This document shows positions 1 through 12,203 of a DNA stretch of 64,000 bases, one piece after another. Position 1 is the stretch's first letter; each line of letters starts with the position of its first letter. The notes under the pieces are model-generated. The model was given only the letters and a program-made list of their open reading frames with translations, made no database searches and was not told where the DNA came from. The stretch is from Coptis chinensis (taxonomy: Eukaryota > Streptophyta > Magnoliopsida > Ranunculales > Ranunculaceae), in NCBI GenBank assembly GCA_015680905.1, contig CM027384.1, forward strand, positions 64,921,001 to 64,985,000. Direction: 5' to 3'. Position numbers and translations under genes: made by a program.

Positions 1-559
1 GAACAATGAAAGTTCCGTATAGATATGAAATATTAGAATTTAAATATGTTGACTTTATTGCACTTATGTGAAATATAGTCCATGGTTTAAGTCATTCGCC
101 ACAGGGCCACTATGTAAATAATATGCCAACTGATTATAGGATTTATAGCTATGTTTGTCATTTGTCTGAAGAGCTTTTTTTCTATATAGATGTAGTTGAA
201 TAACGAGAAAACACTCCATACTCAAAATGAACTGAAAACACTTGCACAAATGCTACACGTATGTTTAAATATTGTTGTATTGCTTTTTCGAATTTTCGTT
301 CTCTTTTCTTTTCCTTCCATCCAACAGATCATGTCTGAACAAGACTCTTAACAGATTTGAATGCAAATGCACAAAATTTTGAGAGAAGGGCTAAAGCTCC
401 TCTTCTTTACACTGTTCGAAAATACTATAGACAATTTTTCCGACTCATCCCTGTTCGTCAAAATGTTTTAATGTGGATGGATGACTTTTCCTCATGAATT
501 AACTATACCATAACAAGATATGTGATGAATTTGGGGATTGGTTTGTGGGAAATAGCATA
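1..559. other. AT-rich intergenic DNA, no gene seen
   Basis: No open frame here resembles a known protein, and no terminal repeats or RNA gene were recognised. The short frame on the minus strand at 64-249 has no recognisable motif and is treated as chance. Confidence 0.5.
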
Positions 560-2560
560 AAGAGGGGGTTCGGGCTATCAGGCATGAGAAAGGTAATGTA
601 CTTAACTTGGCTTGGCTGGCCTGTCTTTTTAGTTGCGGAATCGCCAACGTTCACTAACTGTCAGGGTCAGAGCTAGACTCGTCGTGAAACTCATTCTTAG
701 AGAAAGTGTGTTAGCCTGGACTACCACCAAAACTGCTCGCTCAATGCGCGAAAAAAGCTCTTTGTTCGCGCTTCTCGAGTGAGTTAAGCTTACGAGCCAA
801 CCTTGCCTTTCAAAGTGCACCCTTGCTCTGTGGCTCTATCATCAACCGAATCGCCCGTCTCATCTGTGGTGTCTGAATCCACTATTGGCTAAATCCGAAG
901 AGTTAAAGGACCCACACCTTCCCTTCCGGAAAGGTGGGTTCCCTACAAATGAACAGACCCCAACAGAAACCTCCTCACAAGCAGCTACATATGGGCTAGG
1001 ATCAACTGCTACAGGATGAAAGAGCTCTGAAACCCTATGAACTAGACACTGATGCTTATCCTTTAGCTGAATCTCCAGTTTAAGCTGCTGATGCCCTAGT
1101 CGAATAGACAACTTTTGAGGAAGGCGCTACTTAGCCCTCATTTGATCGTTCTGTCGAACGAACTGATCGAGAAGGATCGTCAACCACTTCAGTAGTGGAC
1201 CTGGTGGTTAGTCCTTCAGCTGAGAAAGATAGCCCGGGCGTGATCCATGTTCGTTATCTAACCTTTTTTCTTCCCCACCCACCGCCCACCATTCTGCACT
1301 CGCTCGAAAGCTTTTAGTTACGGCTGAAAGAATAACGACTCGAACAGCTTTCAATGTTACGATCGGGCGGGATGGCTAGCTTAACGCGTGTGAGCTGGTT
1401 CAAGGTCGGCTACTGCATGCGCTTCTATTGCTTCATCGGTGTTTGAAAGGTATAACGTTGATCCTTGGTAGAAGCTCGTAGAAGGGTGCAAGGCAAAATA
1501 AAAGTGATTTCCATTGAGCGGAGGCTCGGTGCTGAACTCGATAGAAAGAAGGAGTTGAACGGTATTCAATAAGGAGGCAGAGCTAACAACCTTCGGGACT
1601 GGATTCAAAAGCAGCTGTTTAGATGTGCTAACCGTCCGTGGATCCGGGGGGCCTTGCTTAAGCAATGGCTGTTTTTGAGGCAACAATATCTACAGTCCGT
1701 TCAGCAATATACGGATGAGTTCATGAGACTTAAAGTAAAATTGAGGATTCAAGACAAGGCGAGTTTCTTACTTGGTGAAGTAAGTACGTTGGTTTTCTCT
1801 TCCATGCTATCCAACAGAAGATGGAGCTTGTTGATTACTCTTCACTTCACGTGCTGCTATCTGGTGGCCATTGCTATTGAGAAATATCATAAAGGTCCAC
1901 CGGTCCTCCCGATCTTCTAAATCCCGAAACAATTCAAAGAATCATAAATCCAGCACTTTTGCCCTCCCAAGCACGATTTCTTCCTTGTCACACCTGCACC
2001 CCATTGCCATAACAGAAGCGTTATTTCCGTTGGGTGGATTCCGCGCCCACTTTATCACGGGATTCTCTATTTCCAGCTCTGCTAGCGTTGGCAGATTTGT
2101 ATCGCCATCCGCCGCTTGTTTGTTATCATTATATGGAGAGGAGGCTGATCTTGCATACGAATACGTCGATCGGTGATAGACAGAGTGAATGGTTGTCGGA
2201 AGATAATCGAATGGGGTAGAAGGGCTTGCTTGCCCTCGGGGGGTTCGATTCCCACTTGTCCATTCTTCCACGCGCACCACCTTCTTTTTTCTTACTTGCT
2301 TTTACGCCCTTTTAAGTAAGAAGAAAAGGAATTTCATTTCATTACTAGAGAGAGAAAGCAAAGGTAAAGTTTTTATAAGTAGTTAGCCTCCATTCCATTT
2401 ATTAAAAACGGAATAAGGCAAGATGTCCGATTCGAGTCAAAAGCTAAGCTAAAGTTGGACTCAGCACCGGGGGTACCACTCTAATCAAGTTACAAAGTAG
2501 GTCGATCTACTCTATACATTGTTATATTCCGACCCTTCCTTTTTAGAGTTATATATGTTG
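560..2560. other. Candidate organelle-derived (mitochondrial-like) block
   Basis: This block is visibly richer in G+C than the flanking DNA and lacks the A/T runs typical of the rest of the window. Its style, with long unstructured frames on both strands and short GC-rich hairpins such as the one around 2221-2240, resembles plant mitochondrial intergenic DNA moved to the nucleus. The longest frame is 112 codons on the minus strand (1942-2280) and has no recognised domain. A plus-strand stretch near 1654-1750 (QQYTDEFMRLKVKL) vaguely resembles a Gypsy gag; plant mitochondrial genomes do contain such fragments. The origin is inferred from composition only; a degraded nuclear repeat is the alternative. 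Confidence 0.4.
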
Positions 2561-2603
2561 GGTCCATGGCTTGCTAGTACATGTTAATGCAGGACAATAT
2601 TTT

Positions 2604-2706
2604 TGGACAGTCCTAGGTTTATAGAAGTGGTGTTTTTGTTTATATATAAAGTGTTGGACAGTCCTAGGTTTATAGAAGTGGTTCTTTTGTTTATATATAA
2701 AGTGTT
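2604..2706. repeat. 51-bp tandem duplication
   Basis: Two nearly identical copies, each starting TGGACAGTCCTAGG and ending in TTTATATATAAAGTGT, lie head to tail with a period of 51 bases. They differ at only a few positions, so the duplication is fairly recent. Confidence 0.9.
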
Positions 2707-3420
2707 TCAAAGCCTTTTAGAATAGCTAGATATATCATTTTGTTGTCGTTTAATGTGTTGTTCAGTATGTTGTGTAGAGTATCAATTTGATGGAGGGAAA
2801 AACAAGAAGTAGAACAAAATAAGTGCTCCCCAATCAAATGATCATGCTCACCTCAAGTTCCTCATCAAGGTAAAAGCTTAAAATTTCACTTTCCATTTTC
2901 TCATTTGTTTAACTTCTTACTTTCTTTAGGTAGATTTTCAAATATTTAATTAATTGCATGAGTTTAATTAATACTATTGTATTTGTAAGTTCATTATTTG
3001 TTTTGTGAACTTTTAGGAATTAGGTGGACTTTGTGGAGCCGCACTAGGATTTATAGTGAGTGAAGCCATCACCAATACTTGGTATTGCAATGATTCGAGA
3101 TTGTTTGGAAAATCGTATTGAATATGTTACTCTTATTTGTAAATATGAATTTGTAACTCTTAGAAAATATTTTGATGTTATATTGCATATTTAACGAACA
3201 TCCTATTTTTTTCAGTCTTTTGCTTGTGTTTGCTATTATTTACTTGTCAAATGGTATGAAAAGGCATGGGGATTTTATCATGGAAATATGATGTTTGTTT
3301 CAATATGGAAATGAGATGTTTGTTTCAATATTAGAATAAGTAGTGTTATTTTTGCAGATTAAGTACGTTCTAATAAAATAATAAAATGGGGCAGGTTTAG
3401 CTATTTTGCTATAAAATATG
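2707..3420. other. AT-rich intergenic DNA, no gene seen
   Basis: No protein motif or terminal repeat was recognised. The sequence includes a short direct repeat (ATGAGATGTTTGTTTCAATAT type, near 3285-3335). Confidence 0.4.
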
Positions 3421-3439
3421 AGATTTTTTTTTTATTTGC

Positions 3440-3790
3440 AACCCATCAGCAACGGTTTATAACCGTTACAAATTTAAAAACGTTACTAAAATTTTTGTAC
3501 GAAACAGACATAAATAAGTGTTACAAATAATATTTGCAACGCTTAAAAATCGTTGGAAAATTTTTCTTGCAACGGTTAATAAGCGTTGGAAATTTCTATT
3601 TGCAACGGTTAATAAGAGTTGGAAATTTTAGTTTGCAACGGTTAATAACCGTTGGAAATTTCTGTTTGCAATGGTTATTAACCGTTGCAAAAATTTCAAC
3701 ACTTTACCCACGCCATATTCGCAACGCTTAAAAAGCGTTGCGAATATGGCGTGGGTAAACGTTGCGAAAATTATTAACAACGTTTTTTTG
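3440..3790. repeat. Array of short palindromic GCAACGGTTAATAACCGTTG units
   Basis: Several units of about 30 bases carry a motif of the form GCAACGGTTAATAACCGTTG, each of which is a short palindrome. Clear units begin near 3535, 3570, 3602, 3634 and 3666. The array ends in a perfect hairpin at 3703-3759. Similar arrays of short inverted motifs lie just inside the ends of CACTA-type transposons, including the CACTA element at 42473-51388 here, so this may be the subterminal part of a decayed CACTA-like element. No CACTA terminus was found next to it. Confidence 0.75.
3703..3759. repeat. Perfect hairpin, 27-bp arms with 3-base loop
   Basis: The left arm 3703-3729 begins TTTACCCACGCC and the right arm 3733-3759 ends GGCGTGGGTAAA. 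The arms are exact reverse complements around an AAA loop. Confidence 0.95.
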
Positions 3791-5042
3791 CCATTGCAAA
3801 TAGCCTTAAATGCTTCTAAAACTTTTAGAACTTATTTATTTTTCTTCATCTTGAGCTTATTTTATGAATCCAGAGACTTTCGAGCTAAGAGGTAGGAGGG
3901 ATGCAATAGTGTGTGAAGTGGAAAATAGGGTGTGTGAGAAATGAAGTTTCTTGAAAGTGTTGCTATAGTCCCACACTAGCCTTTAAGCCCGGCCAATGTC
4001 AGGCCTGCTACATCGATAGTTAATGATCAGCCATTACTATATTTTTTCAACCTAGATACAAACTATATCAATATAGAAAGCCAACAAGCTCAGCCACATG
4101 CTTGTGAGCATCGCTGCCATTTTCACAATTTCACCAGATGGTTTTGCCTATGATTTTTATAAGATTCATAGATCTAAACTGGCCAAGCTTCTTAATAAAA
4201 TTAGTAGTTGAGATTTTTTTCTTCTCAAATAAATATTGTGAATAGCTTGATAGTTCCTATTTGGGCTTTTTTTTTTCCCTCTTGTTCAATGACAACACAA
4301 TCATGTGCATCCAACATACGCTTCTTATCCTTCTGAATGGTAGCACGATATCATTTTTCTTGAAAATTAGTAAAATCAACTTTCTAAAAAATAGCAAGAT
4401 CGGTAGCATCTTTCACACAATTATGAGCAATCTTTCACACATTAGAAGCAAGTGTTGGATGCAAGAATTATTCCACACCAAGAAATGCCAAGGAACTACG
4501 TTTCTTCTATATCAAACTGAATTAAGTGTTGAAGTATGCTGCCAAGGAACTATGTTCTATCTCTAACTGAATTGAGTGTTGAAGTATGCCATCTCAAGCC
4601 TAAAAATCATATAAGACAATCCTCTATTCCACTTGGCTATAGTATATAATCTCACATATTAATCCGAGTTTTCTTTTCTGGTCATCAAGTTTAACTATCA
4701 CTTTTATAATCAACTTTGTGATTGGGATTTCAAAAGGTGGCCATTTCCAATTGTAATTTCGATTGGACTCTTCAAACAAACTTCACTTATATGGTCAATT
4801 ACACTTTCACTATTTTCTGAATATTAGAAATGTTTTTAAATATAAACTTCTTGGTGCGGCAATGATGGAAACTCCTAAAATTTCTCTAAATCGAGATCAA
4901 ATTTTTAGCAGCTCCTACAAATCACCTATTTTTTTAGCAAGTTTTTTTTATTTGGTAAAATATATAGGAAGTAGAAATACACTCAAACGCTCTAAAGATA
5001 TTCCACGTGGCATTGTAGGCTATTAGAAAAGACTATCACTCA
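3791..5042. other. AT-rich intergenic DNA, no gene seen
   Basis: The frames present (for example 4261-4566 and 4763-5026 on the plus strand) are low-complexity, contain no recognised motif and lack gene-like context. No repeat border was found. Confidence 0.4.
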
Positions 5043-5050
5043 TATTAGAG

Positions 5051-5462
5051 CAGTGTCGGCCCTGAGGCAAAGCCACACAAGCAAGCGCTTTGGGCCCCCG
5101 TTATTTTGGCAAAATAAAGGGCCACCAGTCCACCACTAGAGTCCACTGAAATAGTTTAACACACCTTGCAATATACGCTTACTATTAAGAATAATATAAT
5201 TATAGGCTTAATTGAAGCTTATATATGGGTAATATGGCTAATTAAATTCACTTGCTATTTCATAGATTATCAAGTCAAAAGATGCATAAAATCTTATTTG
5301 TTACATAAAACAAAAAAAAAATTAACTAAAAAGAGGAGAAAACAAATAATAACGCGAGGCAAAAAATGCGTCGATATTTGTTTTTGACATGTGAATGGAC
5401 ACATATAGAGCCACATTTTAAGAGTTGGCTTCAGGCCACCAAGAAACTCAAGGCCGGTGTTG
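5051..5462. mobile_element. Non-autonomous hAT element (MITE)
   Basis: The element begins CAGTGTCGGCCCTGAG and ends with the imperfect inverse CTCAAGGCCGGTGTTG. It is flanked by an exact 8-bp duplication TATTAGAG (5043-5050 and 5463-5470), which is the hAT target-site length. The 412-bp interior encodes nothing recognisable. Confidence 0.85.
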
Positions 5463-5470
5463 TATTAGAG

Positions 5471-5862
5471 TGCCACCTAGGAGAGAGAAAATTCTCAATT
5501 GGAGGTCTCTACTTTAATAAATAGACAAGATTTTAGACCCCGACCATATGGCCGGAATCAATTCTAAAATTCACATCTCCTAAATTTTTGTAAGGAATTT
5601 AATAATTGATAATTATTAGCATAAGTTTTTGGAGTTAATGTAGCAATATTTTCTTCTTGGTGTCATATAAAATTTCCTTGTCAGATGTTGATTGACTTAT
5701 TAGAATTGTATTGTATTATGAAACTCCTTAAGATTAAGAGTTTATGTTGTATTAGGAAACTTTTTATGATTAATTAAGAGTGTGAACGTGACATACCTGT
5801 GCCAGCTAGGAAAGAGATTATCTACATAAAATATATTCTGCTTTAATAAAATGAGATGTGAG
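5471..5862. other. Intergenic DNA, no gene seen
   Basis: AT-rich spacer between two hAT elements, with no recognisable coding or RNA feature. Confidence 0.4.
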
Positions 5863-6256
5863 TCTAGGGGTGTTCAAAAATCCGATATATCCGACAAAAC
5901 CGACCGACCCAACCCGAACCGTGTCAAATGGGTCGGTTATGTATTCATGTCGGTTTGGATTGGTTTGGAATAAAGCAAAACCGACTAAGTTGGTTCGGTG
6001 ATCGGTTAATATTTGTGATAACCGAAAATAACTGACCCGACCCGCTATACCTTAATTTAATGCAAAAGTTGTCTCGATTAGTGATATTTGTATTTGATAA
6101 AGTTAAGTTCTTATTGTCTCATGGTCCCACGTCCTTAACCAATTTAGACAAAGTCACGTTTCTACACCTACACATTAATAAATATTAAATAAATTAATAA
6201 AGTACAAGTATAGTGGTGGACTTTGAAAAAACAACTATACGAAGTGGTGGAGTTTC

Positions 6257-6809
6257 TGTTGGGCTGTGGAACCGTCGAGCGTATGAAGCTCCGGTATCTC
6301 ACCAGCAAGCTTTAGAGTTCTGAAGCTTTTCGAAATTTCGACGATTTGTCGATATTTCGGCCCCAAACCTTTTCTCCCCTTTTTTTCTATGTACACCTAT
6401 ATAAAGGAAATAGATTAGGGTTTTGAGGCAACTTTGAGAGATTCATTTCTAGGGTATTGTGGGAGCTCTATTGAGCTAGGGTTTGAGTGAGGCCTCTTCT
6501 TATTGATTCTTGATATCTCTTGTAAACTCTCCAATCTTTGCTATAAAGGAAACTCGGCTCTTGTGTGTGGATGTAGGTAACATTTACCGAACCACCTAAA
6601 TCTTTGTGTCTCTTTGCATATTTACTTCCATTATTATTGTTTGCTTGTTATGGGTGATGATAAGTTAGTGGCTTTGCTTGTTTGAGTTTGTTGTGATAAC
6701 TACCAAAGTCTTGGGTGGGTGATTTCCTTGGTGTGATCTCCAAGTTGAAATCATTTGGGATAGAAAGTAGCTAGATTGAGGTGTGACCTTCTAGTGAAAT
6801 CTCTCAACA
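6257..6809 (+). repeat. 5' LTR of Copia element 1
   Basis: It pairs with 11005-11557. The first roughly 100 bases differ at more than ten positions from the 3' LTR, whereas the remaining 450 differ at only about five. A TATA-like CTATATAAAGGA sits near 6398. Confidence 0.95.
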
Positions 6810-6947
6810 AGTGGTATCGGAGCTACAGGACTGTAACAGAGCTACAGGGTGTGTGAGGAAAAGACTCCACCTTTAGCATTGGAGGCTAGGTGTTTGAGGA
6901 AATTCCTCTGAGAGGTTCTCCACCGTTGGTTTTGATTCAGTAAAGTC

Positions 6948-9900
6948 ATGACGACCGACAAAGAAAGCTACAGGATAGAGAAGTTTGATGGAACAAACTT
7001 TGGCTATTGGAAGATGCAAATTGAGGACGTTCTCTATCAAAAGGATTTGATGGAAACGTTGATAAGTGAGAAGCCCGAGGAGATTCCAAGAAGAAAATGG
7101 GATTTGCGGGGATAGAAAGGCCTTGGCCACAATCCGATTGAGTCTTTTTGAAGTCGGTAGCCTTCAATATTAAGACCGAGAAGGCGCCAAGTCTCATGGA
7201 GGCACTTACTACAATGTATGAACAACCCTCGACGCTGAACAAAGTCTATTTGATCACCAAGCTATTTAGTATGAGAATGTCGGAGGGACATCCTTCAAGG
7301 ATCACTTAAATGAATTCAACCAAACTAAGGACCAATTGAGTCGGGTTGAGATTACATTTAGTGATGAGGTGCTAACTTTGGCGATACTTGGACAAATGCC
7401 TCCAAGTTGGAAGGCTACAATTCAAGGCTATTAGTGGCTCTGAAATGACCAAGTTGAAGTTTGAGCACGTTGTTAGTATGGTACTAACCGAGGAAATTCG
7501 GAGACAGGATTGTCCTTCATCTTTGGGGTCGGCATTGAGCACTGAAAGTAGGGGGAGAAATTCAAACAGGAATCGTGGTAAGAAGAAGTGGAGGGGGAGA
7601 TCGAAATCTCAAGCCCCCCAATTGCAAAGCGTTGAACACAAACCTCGAGACATAAGTGAAGTGGTGTGCTATAATTGTGGTAGGCCTGGCCACTATAGCC
7701 CCAATTGTCCGGTACCAAGAAACAACAACAACATTAATAAGAACAAGAAAAAGAATCAAGAAGCTAATGTTGTTGAGATGGTAGATGACGCTTTGATATG
7801 TTCGATAGAGCACAAGAAGGAGTTTTGGGTACTTGATTCCGGCGCATCTTTCCATGCTACCTCACATCGAGAGTTCCTTGAGAACTACACCGAAGGTGAC
7901 CTTGGAACGGTCTTTCTCGGTGATGACCAACCTTGTGCCATTGTCGGCAAGGGTGACGTGCATGTCAAGATGAATGGCTCGTCATGGTTATTGAAGGACG
8001 TCAGACACGTTCCGGTTTTGAGGAAGAATTTGATTTATGTGGGGCAATTGGCAAGTGAAGGATTTGTTACAGTCTTCACTGGTAATACTTGGAAGGTCTC
8101 GAAGGGTTCACTGATTGTTGCAAATGGTAAGAAATATGGTACTCTCTACATGACTGCACATGGCTGTGAGTCGATTGCCGTGGCACATGGCAAAGAGGAT
8201 CCGAATGTTTGGCACCGCAGACTTGGTCACATGAGTGAGAAAGGAATGAAAATCCTTCACTCTTCTGGTAAACTCCCAAAGTTACTGATCTCATCGAAAT
8301 TGACTTCCGAGGAGAACTGTGTATTTGGAAAAGCGTAAGCGGGTGAGTTTTCGAGAATGGGTCGACTCAAAAAGCTAGAAGGCTTGAGTTGATACATCTG
8401 AGATGTCCGGGGCCGGCTAATGTCTCTTCACTTGGCGGAAAGTCATATTTTGTGACTTTCATTGATGACCATACTAGGAAGGTGTGGGTCTATTTCTTGA
8501 GACACAAGTCAGAAGTATTTTAAGTATTCAAGACTTGGAAGGCCATGGTTGAGAATGAGACAAGCTTGAAAGTAAAGAAGCTGAGATCCGATAACGGTGG
8601 AGAGTATGAGGATTCAGGTTTTAAGAAGTACTGTGCTGACAATGGCATCAAGATGGAAAAGACTTTGCCAGAGACACCTCAGCAGAATGGGGTTGCAGAG
8701 TGGATGAATAGAACACTGACAGAGAGAGCTAGGTGTATGCATACACTAGCGCTTGCCCAAGCCCAGCTCGGGCGAGAATGTGTTAGCACAAACAGACTTA
8801 CCCCCGATCAATAGACCATCGGTACCTTTGGATTTTAAGATTCCAGAGGAAGTGTGGAGCGGGAAGGATGTGAACCTTTCCCATTTGAAGGTGTTTGGTT
8901 GTGTGTCCTATGTTCACATTAGTGACCAAGCTAGAAGCAAGCTTGATGCTAAGTCACTAAAGTGCACCTTCATTGGCTATGGCGATGATGATTTTGGGTA
9001 TCGTTTTTTGGGATGATCAAAATCGGAAAATCATTCGTAGTAGAGATGTTGTGTTTAATGAGAAGGTGATGTACAAGGACAGAGATAAAGCACAAACCAA
9101 GGAATCGGGTACAGAGAGCGGCACAGAGTATGTTGAGTTGGATGACTTCGATGTAAGTTGTGGTATAGTGGGAGCCCCACAGTCAGAGGATGACAGTAGT
9201 AGTGACTCAGAGAATAATGAGGACACTACACCACCGAGTCCATCTCCACCTCGTGCCCCAAGGAAGACATCCAGGCCACATGTACCGAGTTCGAGATATC
9301 CGCCCTCCACCTATGTGAATTACTTGCTACTTACTGATGGTGGCGAGCCTCAATGCTATGATGAAGCATTAGAGGTGAGTGATGCAAGCAAGTGGGAGCT
9401 TGCTATGCAAGATGAGATGAAGTCCCTCATCTCTAGTGGCACGTGGGAGTTAGCCAAACTACCCATGGGCAAGAAGGCTCTACTGAACAAATGGGTGTTT
9501 AGAGTCAAAGAGGAACATGATGGTTCCCAGAGATACAAAGCGAGGCTAGTAGTCAAGGGTTTTCAGCAGAAAGCAGGCGTTGACTTCACAGAGATATTCT
9601 CCCCAGTGGTGAAACTGAATACTATTCGGTCAGTGTTGAGTATTTTTGCAGCAGAAAATTTGTATCTTGAGCAGTTGGATGTTAAAACTGCCTTCCTCCA
9701 TGGTGACCTAGTTGAGGAAATTTACATGCAAAGAACCGGAGGGTTTCATCAAGAAGGGTAAAGAGAAAATGGTATCTTGTGGCTCGAAAGAGCTTGTATG
9801 GTTTGAAACAAGCCCCTAGGCAGTGGTACATGAAATTTGATAACTTCATGCAAGGAAATGGCTACTATAAGTGCAACGCTGACCATTGTTGCTACTTCAA

Positions 9901-10860
9901 GAGGTTCGACTCCAGCCTTCACGCCATCCCTTGTTGCTATATGTTGATGATATGTTAGTAGCAAGTTCGATATGTCAGAAATTGGGAGATTGAAAGAGAA
10001 GTTAGCAAGTGAGTTCTCTATGAAGGACTTGGGTGCAGCGAAACAGATTCTAGGGATGAGGATCAGAAGAGATAGGCAAAAAGGTATTCTGGAGTTGTCT
10101 CAGGTGAGTATATTGAGAAGGTATTGAAGAGGTTCAACATGGGTAGTCGCGAAACCGGTTTGCACACCTTTGGCGATCCACTTCAAGTTATCCAAGGAAC
10201 ACTCTCCCAAGATCGTTGAGGAAAGAAACTTCATGGCTAAGGTACCATACTACGCCATTGGAAGTCTTATGTATGCCATGGTTTGCAGCGTCGGATATAG
10301 CCCAAGCAATGGGAGCCGTCGATGATTTATGTCTAATCCCGGCAAGCAACATTGGGAAGCCGTGAAGTGGATATTGAGATATCGATAGGTACTACTGAGA
10401 GAAATGCCTATGTTATGGAAGGGGGTGTTGTGAACCCGCAAGGGTATGTGGATGCCGATTTTGCGGGAGAAGTAGATCGCAAAAGAAGCACTACGGTTAT
10501 GTCTTTACTGATGGGTGCTACCGCGCGAGTGAGTTGGATTTCTCGTTATAGAAGATTGTTGCTTTGTCTACCACGTAAGCGGTATGTGGTCGATTCTGAG
10601 GCAAGCAAAGAGATGATCCGTTCTGAGGATTGATGGAAGAGCTTGGGATGAAGCAAGAGAGAAGTGTGTTACCGCGGCTGGTCAGAGTGCTATACATCTT
10701 GCTAAGAATTCCGCCTTTCATTCTAGGACCAAGCACATTGGTCTCCTGTATCATTTTATCCGATCTCGTTAGAGGATGAGGTTTTGGCACTTGAGAAGAT
10801 CCAAGGGAGTGAGAATCCGGATATATGTTGACCAAGACCGTGCCCTCTTGATCGGTTGAA
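6948..10860 (+). pseudogene. Copia gag-pol polyprotein remnant
   Basis: The frame opens at 6948 (MTTDKESYRIEKFDGTNF), a typical Tnt1-like gag start. Going downstream: an intact CCHC zinc knuckle (CYNCGRPGHYSPNC, about 7670-7710), the aspartic protease centre LDSGAS (about 7840), the pre-integrase motif WHRRLGHMS (8212), integrase core pieces (RSDNGGEYED at 8587; PQQNGVAEW at 8682), reverse transcriptase (NKWVFRVKEEHDGSQRYKAR at about 9487; MDVKTAFLHGDL at 9677; YVDDM at about 9940) and RNase H near 10450-10560 (DADFAG). Reading shifts frame repeatedly and crosses stops, for example after 8336, 8812 and 9758 and throughout 9950-10350. Longest open piece is 316 codons (7388-8338). It is a dead copy. 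Confidence 0.95.
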
Positions 10861-11004
10861 GTTGTGTTCAACCGGTGGGTCTTCTTGCTTGAAGACCATG
10901 ATGGATGAGCCGAAAGTGTTTCTTTAGTAAATTAGAATTGGATGGAGTTGTTACAATTGAGATGTGATGTGCATGTAGAATCTCGAAGGTTCCAAGTGGG
11001 AGAT

Positions 11005-11557
11005 TGTTGGGTCGTGGAACCGTCGAAATGTGATGAAGCTCCCAGATCTCACCGAAGCTTTAGAGTTCTAAAACTTTTCGGAATTTCGACGATTTGTCGA
11101 TATTTCGGCCCCAAACCTTTTCTCCCCTTTTTTTCTATGTACACCTATATAAAGGAAATATATTAGGGTTTTGAGGCAACTTTGAGATATTCATTTCTAG
11201 GGTATTGTGGGAGCTCTATTGAGCTAGGGTTTGAGTGAGGCCTCTTCTTATTGATTCTTGATATCTCTTGTAAACTCTCCAATCTTTGCTATAAAGGAAA
11301 CTCGGCTCTTGTGTGTGGATGTAGGTAACATTTACCGAACCACCTAAATCTTTGTGTCTCTGTGCATATTTACTTCCATTATTATTGTTTGCTTGTTATG
11401 GGTGATGATAAGTTAGTGGCTTTGCTTGTTTGAGTTTGTTGTGATAACTACCAAAGTCTTGGGTGGGTGATTTCCTTGGTGTGATCTCCAAGTTGAAATC
11501 ATTTGGGATAGAAAGTAGCTAGATTGAGGTGTGACCTTCTAGTGAAATCTCCCAACA
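11005..11557 (+). repeat. 3' LTR of Copia element 1
   Basis: Direct repeat of 6257-6809, ending CCCAACA immediately before the target duplication GTTTC. Confidence 0.95.
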
Positions 11558-11623
11558 GTTTCGTCTCTCTAGATCTATACTTTCCAGATCTATACTTTTT
11601 CTTTTCTTCTCGATAAACTTTGT

Positions 11624-11628
<5 letters not shown>

Positions 11629-11690
<62 letters not shown>
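11629..11690. repeat. (TA)n microsatellite
   Basis: Uninterrupted TA dinucleotide run of about 31 units within the older hAT element, just beyond the Copia insertion. Confidence 0.98.
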
Positions 11691-11694
<4 letters not shown>

Positions 11695-12203
11695 GGTTGT
11701 CTGAAACAAACGAACAACAACAAATAAGCTAGAAGGGAAGGGTCCTAAAGGATACCTCGTACCCACATAGGTGGCTCTAAAAAGATACCCTACCTGCTCG
11801 CTGGTGGATAATTTCAGATGGAGTTAGTGGATTTAATTTGTTGTTTTTTCAAGTTCTGGTTTGGTTTGTGTTAAGAAGAAGGGTTATTCGGTTCGGTTTG
11901 CAGATTCACATTCAATCCATTGGTTTTGTTTTAATTAGATCTTCAAATTTAGTTTTTAAATTGATTTGATCTTCATATTCAGTTTATGGTCGATTCAGTT
12001 AATATCAGTTAAAACCGTGAAATAATCGGTTCGGATCGGACACCGGTTATGTTGGAAATTATTCGGTTCGGTTTCGGATTAGTTACATCTGGAGTATCGG
12101 TTCGATTCGGTTCCTATTGCACATAATCCGACAAGGTCGGTTCGGTGGTCAATTTTAGCCCAAACCCGACCCGAACCGACCCGTGCACACCCCTAGATGT
12201 GAC

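Larger units (their letters stand above)
6257..11557 (+). mobile_element. Copia (Tnt1-like) LTR retrotransposon, complete but degenerate
   Basis: Two 553-bp LTRs with TGTTGGG...CAACA ends enclose a gag-pol region on the plus strand. Flanks carry an exact 5-bp duplication GTTTC (6252-6256 and 11558-11562). The primer-binding site follows the 5' LTR (TGGTATCGGAGC at 6812-6823, complementary in style to initiator tRNA-Met) and a purine tract precedes the 3' LTR (10995-11004). The order protease, integrase, reverse transcriptase, RNase H is that of Copia. The coding region is interrupted many times, so it is not autonomous now. Confidence 0.95.
5863..12195. mobile_element. Non-autonomous hAT-like element split by a Copia insertion
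   Basis: The left end reads TCTAGGGGTGTTCAAAAA and the right end GCACACCCCTA, giving inverted TAGGGGTG termini. Imperfect 8-bp duplications GATGTGAG (5855-5862) and GATGTGAC (12196-12203) flank it. The interior outside the Copia insertion (5863-6256 and 11563-12195) is made of repeated GGTCGGTTCGG-like sequence, typical of small hAT MITEs in plants. The Copia element inserted later. The exact left end is uncertain by two bases. Confidence 0.75.

Noticed and set aside
2178..2266. tRNA-like stretch (GAATGG...GGTTCGATTCCCAC...CCATTC) near the end of the organelle-like block
   Set aside because: The T-loop word and outer pairing are suggestive, but a proper D arm and a 7-base anticodon loop could not be folded. 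I do not call a tRNA gene; tRNAscan-SE in organelle mode would decide.
1942..2280. 112-codon minus-strand frame as a gene
   Set aside because: No recognised domain, located in a probable organelle-derived block, and overlapped by another frame on the plus strand.
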